Below, piece by piece: positions 60,871 through 64,000 of a stretch of DNA of 64,000 nucleotides. Numbering within the stretch: position 1 is the stretch's first letter; each line of letters begins with the position of its first letter. The notes beneath the pieces are model-generated. The model did no database searches and had not been told where the DNA came from. It worked only from the letters and a program-made list of their open reading frames with translations. Made by a program: the position numbers and the translations under genes. The DNA comes from JBHIDJ01 sp046760105 (lineage in GTDB: Bacteria; Pseudomonadota; Gammaproteobacteria; Acidiferrobacterales; SPGG2): assembly GCA_046760105.1 (NCBI GenBank), contig JBHIDJ010000001.1, positions 88,713-152,712 on the forward strand, in the 5' to 3' direction.

Positions 60871-63700
60871 TACTGACCAACTCGCTCTTTTCGAACTTCG
60901 CGTACTGCACCGGGCGAAGCTTGCTCAACTGAACAAAGCTTTTCTTTACCCACTCATCATAAACATTGTTGACGACTCGTTGCACATTTGCCTCATGGAT
61001 CTCAATCGCTTTCTCCTCGAAAGGAAATGCCTGCTCTTCGAGAAGAACATCATACTGTTCCAATTCTTCGGGAGAGAGCCTTTTCGGCCGTTGTGATGCC
61101 AAGAGATCGCGGCTTAAGCTGTGGTAGATATCAGCGATACGAAATGTCGCCGCCGTCGTAAACTCGGCAACACCATAATCTGCTGCGCGGCCGTATGCGT
61201 TTAGTGCTATCTGCATCTTTTGCTTCTTCTTCTTAAGACTTTTCTTCAGTGGAATCATCAGACGTACGTTACGGAACTGTTGATAGGCAGGCTCCGCAAG
61301 CAAGAACGCCGCCTTGGCAGCCAGATATTGGGTACGATCGGTGCGCTCCTGCTTAGGTGCATCAGCCGCGTCGACCATCTCTCGCAACCAACGGAAATGC
61401 TGGGCCTTTTGCCCGGCCGCGTCATAGAGCTCGGCTAAGCGGTAGCGCGCCTCCATTGCCTGCTCGAACGAACCAGGAAAGGATCTTATATAGCGGCCGT
61501 ATGCGGCGGCAGCCGCTTTCTTCTCGCCAGCTTTGTCGTACAGTTCAGCCGCTTGCCACATAGCCTGCTGTTGCAGCTGCGCATCTTTTCTTTGAGCGGC
61601 TATCACCTCGAACTGGGCGGCAGCACGAGACCATTGGCCGCTTTCCAGGTAGGCCAGAGCCAACTTTTCCGGCACTTGTCGCTGCAGAGGATGTCTCGGA
61701 TAGCGCTTGCGAAACCGCTCTAGTACGCTTATCGCAGCGTTCCAATCCTTCAGAGTGATCAGACCGGCTGCGGCGTCGTATTCGGCGGTTGCAGATACTG
61801 ACGATGTGGGGGCCACGTCTTTTACCCGCAGAAACTGTGCGACCGCTCCACGCATATCGTCAACCGCGCGCAGCTGCTCAGCCTGCTTGTAGATCGCGGA
61901 GGCGAGGCGCTCGATCAACTCAGCCCGCTTCTTATCGCGCGGTCCTGTCAGACGCAGCACCTGTCGGTAGGCCAGCTCAGCTTGCTCATAGGCGCCCTTT
62001 TCAAACTCTGTATGGGCAATGATTGTCCAAGCTGTTCGTCGCAACGCTGCCTTTGGTGGCGGCTTCATATCGGTGATGCGCCGTGCAGTGGCTGCCGCCC
62101 GTTGTAGGGCGTTCAGGGCGAACAGGTCCTCTGCCGCCTTGGTCAAAACAGTGGCGGCACGCTCATCCCGGGGAAAGGCATCAGCAAAACGTAGCCCACT
62201 TGTGATGGTCCGCCATTGATACTCCGCTCCCTCCGCACTATTGAGCTCTTGTTCTCGCTTTCTATAGGCCAGCAAGGCCGCGTATCCTGCTTCTGCACTG
62301 TTTGCGTGTCGTGGATATAGATATGCTGCCTTCTCGTACTGAATCGCCGCACCCTCATACAGCTTGCCCTCGAACAGGGTCTCCGCCAACAGAAAATTCA
62401 TGTGGGAGGTTTTGGTATCGTCGGGAAACGCTTGCACAAACTCGGTATACCACCGCGCGGCCTGACGATAATGGGGTACTTTTTTGGTTCTCTGTGCGTG
62501 CGCGTGATAGTGCCGCGCCAGGTCCTCGATATTTGCCTTAAGGTGCGGGGCAACCGACGCATGCGTCGCGGCGTCGTGCATGGCCCAAAATTCGCTGTTG
62601 ACCCCATAACGGACCACAAACTCTTCCTTGGCCTCGAGCAGCAAGCTTGGAAAACCGCCTTGCTTGTAGGCTTCCATGACCTTAACGTCGAATAGCGGCG
62701 CGCGGCTATCATTCGCATGCCGGCGAACGAATTCACTATAGGCATTCGCCGCGTCTACGTAACGCTGCTGTTTGATGTAGAGCTCACCGAGCGCCTCATA
62801 GACCTTGTGCTCATAAGGGCGAGAACCTTTGTTGTTGAAATATCTTGTAACTGACTTTTCGCCATCAAGATAGGAAAAACTCAAAGTAACAACTCTGAAC
62901 GCGTCGCCCAGTAATTCTTTCTCACCCCGCGAAAGATTAGCCGGCTCGGACAGAATTTTTCCTGAGGTCTTGTCGGTAAACCTACGGTCTAGCACCGCAA
63001 AAAATGAATCAAGCGCTGCCTGGTAGCGTAATTGTTTGAATAACGTCCATCCATGTTTATACAGTGACTTGTCATAGAAGCGAGACTTGTCACCGATTTT
63101 AAGAACTGCGCCATAGGCGCGCTCGGCGTCGCCATAGGCGTTCATCACAAAGAGTAATTCACCACGACGAAACTGAGCCTCGTCGATATATCTGGCATCA
63201 GGGTAAGATGCGACCAACCGGTTTAGGATCTGTACCGATTGCTGGTAGTTCCCACTTTCCTCATAGGCGCGTGCCAGCTGATACAATACCTGACCGTTAC
63301 CGGGATAATCTGGATAGGCCTCGAGCAGATCCTGATACAATTTAATCGCGTTACGATAGTCTGCCGGCTTCAACTTCCTGGCAGCTGGATAAGTTTGATG
63401 CACGCTGCCTTTTTCCAGTCGTCCTACACTATCAAGATGGTCCGCTTCGGTCTTCTCCATCTCGAGATCCGCCAAGCGACGTATAGCCTCGGCCCGCAGG
63501 GCATCGTTTTCGGCACTTTTCAGATAGGCGTGGTAGCTCTGAATCGCCTTGCCCAGACCGCCTTGTACGGCGGTATCCTTCTCTACCTCAACACTTCCTC
63601 CCTCGAGCCTCTCGATCGTAGCGCTATCGTCCTTTTTGACTGATGAACAACCCGCCAAAACCAGACAGAACAAGATCAGCAAGTGGTGTCGTGACATCAC
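60857..63700 (-). CDS. Large TPR outer-membrane lipoprotein (947 residues)
   Basis: Lipobox LAGC (Cys at 18) after a short signal; starts at 63700 or the next Met (63697). Almost the whole protein is TPR or TPR-like helical hairpins (for example NGQVLYQLARAYEESGNYQQ, YIDEAQFRRGELLFVMNAYG, YQAALDSFFAVLDRRF, YVDAANAYSEFVRRH, LRRTAWTIIAHTEFEKGAYE). It is first gene of the operon and probably the periplasmic scaffold. The family resembles AglT/GltE-type or YbgF/BamD-like TPR proteins; function here is inferred from neighbours. Confidence 0.9.
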   Translation of the reverse strand: MMSRHHLLILFCLVLAGCSSVKKDDSATIERLEGGSVEVEKDTAVQGGLGKAIQSYHAYLKSAENDALRAEAIRRLADLEMEKTEADHLDSVGRLEKGSVHQTYPAARKLKPADYRNAIKLYQDLLEAYPDYPGNGQVLYQLARAYEESGNYQQSVQILNRLVASYPDARYIDEAQFRRGELLFVMNAYGDAERAYGAVLKIGDKSRFYDKSLYKHGWTLFKQLRYQAALDSFFAVLDRRFTDKTSGKILSEPANLSRGEKELLGDAFRVVTLSFSYLDGEKSVTRYFNNKGSRPYEHKVYEALGELYIKQQRYVDAANAYSEFVRRHANDSRAPLFDVKVMEAYKQGGFPSLLLEAKEEFVVRYGVNSEFWAMHDAATHASVAPHLKANIEDLARHYHAHAQRTKKVPHYRQAARWYTEFVQAFPDDTKTSHMNFLLAETLFEGKLYEGAAIQYEKAAYLYPRHANSAEAGYAALLAYRKREQELNSAEGAEYQWRTITSGLRFADAFPRDERAATVLTKAAEDLFALNALQRAAATARRITDMKPPPKAALRRTAWTIIAHTEFEKGAYEQAELAYRQVLRLTGPRDKKRAELIERLASAIYKQAEQLRAVDDMRGAVAQFLRVKDVAPTSSVSATAEYDAAAGLITLKDWNAAISVLERFRKRYPRHPLQRQVPEKLALAYLESGQWSRAAAQFEVIAAQRKDAQLQQQAMWQAAELYDKAGEKKAAAAAYGRYIRSFPGSFEQAMEARYRLAELYDAAGQKAQHFRWLREMVDAADAPKQERTDRTQYLAAKAAFLLAEPAYQQFRNVRLMIPLKKSLKKKKQKMQIALNAYGRAADYGVAEFTTAATFRIADIYHSLSRDLLASQRPKRLSPEELEQYDVLLEEQAFPFEEKAIEIHEANVQRVVNNVYDEWVKKSFVQLSKLRPVQYAKFEKSELVSNGIE

Positions 63701-64000
63701 TGGGCTACCCCCCGCACGGCTAATCGAGCGATTGTTGATGCGGACGATACCAAACTATGCCAGAAACACCATATCACGATAGGTCTTGAGTGCTTCGTTA
63801 AGATCGTCGTACACATTGCTGTGTGAATGGTCCCTCGACGCTGTTCAAACAAATCCATGGTATTACCGTTCATGAACTGTGGCCAGAGTTCCCAGCCAGC
63901 TGACCCTACGCCACGCCGCTCAGCGGACGCTCGATTGCCCTCCAGCCTTTATTCGCTTTTGCGAATGGTAAAGACGCGTAATACGAATGCCCTGCCCCTC
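63701..64000. other. Terminal 300 bp: upstream region of the TPR operon, possibly the 3' end of another minus-strand gene
   Basis: No continuous gene. On the minus strand 63755-63844 reads SNVYDDLNEALKTYRDMVFLA then TAG, with protein-like composition, and another frame just upstream (about 63850-63910) reads ELWPQFMNGNTMDLFEQ. Together they suggest the frameshifted end of a gene, but this is weak. Confidence 0.3.

Overview
The window reads as chromosomal DNA of a free-living Gram-negative proteobacterium. An early-branching gammaproteobacterium (Chromatiales or Acidiferrobacterales-like) fits best. MltF, RodZ-YfgM-BamB-Der, an AmiB-type amidase with LysM, FleQ-type and IscR regulators, and Oligoribonuclease next to an M48 protease and PhhB are all typical of that group. 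The lineage is an inference from gene content and order. Coding density is high, spacing is operon-like with many 4-bp start/stop overlaps, and I see no intact phage, insertion sequence or CRISPR array.

Layout. 0-9 kb: 3' part of glnD, then amiB-tsaE-nnr (minus), queG, orn, an M48 protease and phhB. 9.2-13 kb: a von Willebrand lipoprotein convergent with an ECF sigma factor and its probable membrane-bound anti-sigma partner. 13-16 kb: recR-ybaB-dnaX with the 4.5S SRP RNA immediately upstream. 16-20 kb: two tRNA-Ser genes around a cyclic-nucleotide-binding/rhodanese protein, then mltF. 20-25.4 kb: tadA, guaA, guaB, a small lipoprotein, xseA. 25.6-29.4 kb: a Ser/Thr kinase with seven WD40 repeats. 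28-37 kb: a long minus-strand run iscR-iscA-ndk-rlmN-pilW-rodZ-hisS-yfgM-bamB-der, which lacks iscS, iscU, hscBA, fdx and ispG at their usual places. 37-42.8 kb: trmJ, suhB, a PilZ-like protein, a TviB-type UDP-sugar dehydrogenase, fdxA. 42.8-49.6 kb: an AddB-like/AddA-like nuclease-helicase pair. 49.8-53 kb: a diguanylate cyclase, a decayed EAL-domain fragment and a FleQ-like enhancer-binding protein. 53-54.5 kb: a degenerate stretch with a PagL-like deacylase and debris of secreted repeat proteins. 54.5-56.2 kb: DUF3467, DUF6524 and coiled-coil/HhH proteins. 56.7-63.7 kb: an envelope operon of a 947-residue TPR lipoprotein, a TPR lipoprotein, a small exported protein, a TolQ/ExbB-like motor protein, two ExbD/TolR-like proteins and a TonB/AgmX-like protein.

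Three things stand out. (1) The last operon has the parts list of a proton-driven trans-envelope machine, like AglRQS/Tol/Ton, but one of its two ExbD subunits has Asn in place of the membrane Asp. (2) A family of intergenic elements built from degenerate 7-10 bp words in inverted arrangement sits mainly between convergent genes. It reaches into coding sequence, supplying the C-terminus of GlnD, both ends of TadA and the stop codons of several genes. (3) The isc region is stripped to iscR-iscA. Smaller points are a probably leaderless guaB, a hairpin where the Shine-Dalgarno of the sigma gene should be, and gene debris around the c-di-GMP and surface-protein loci.
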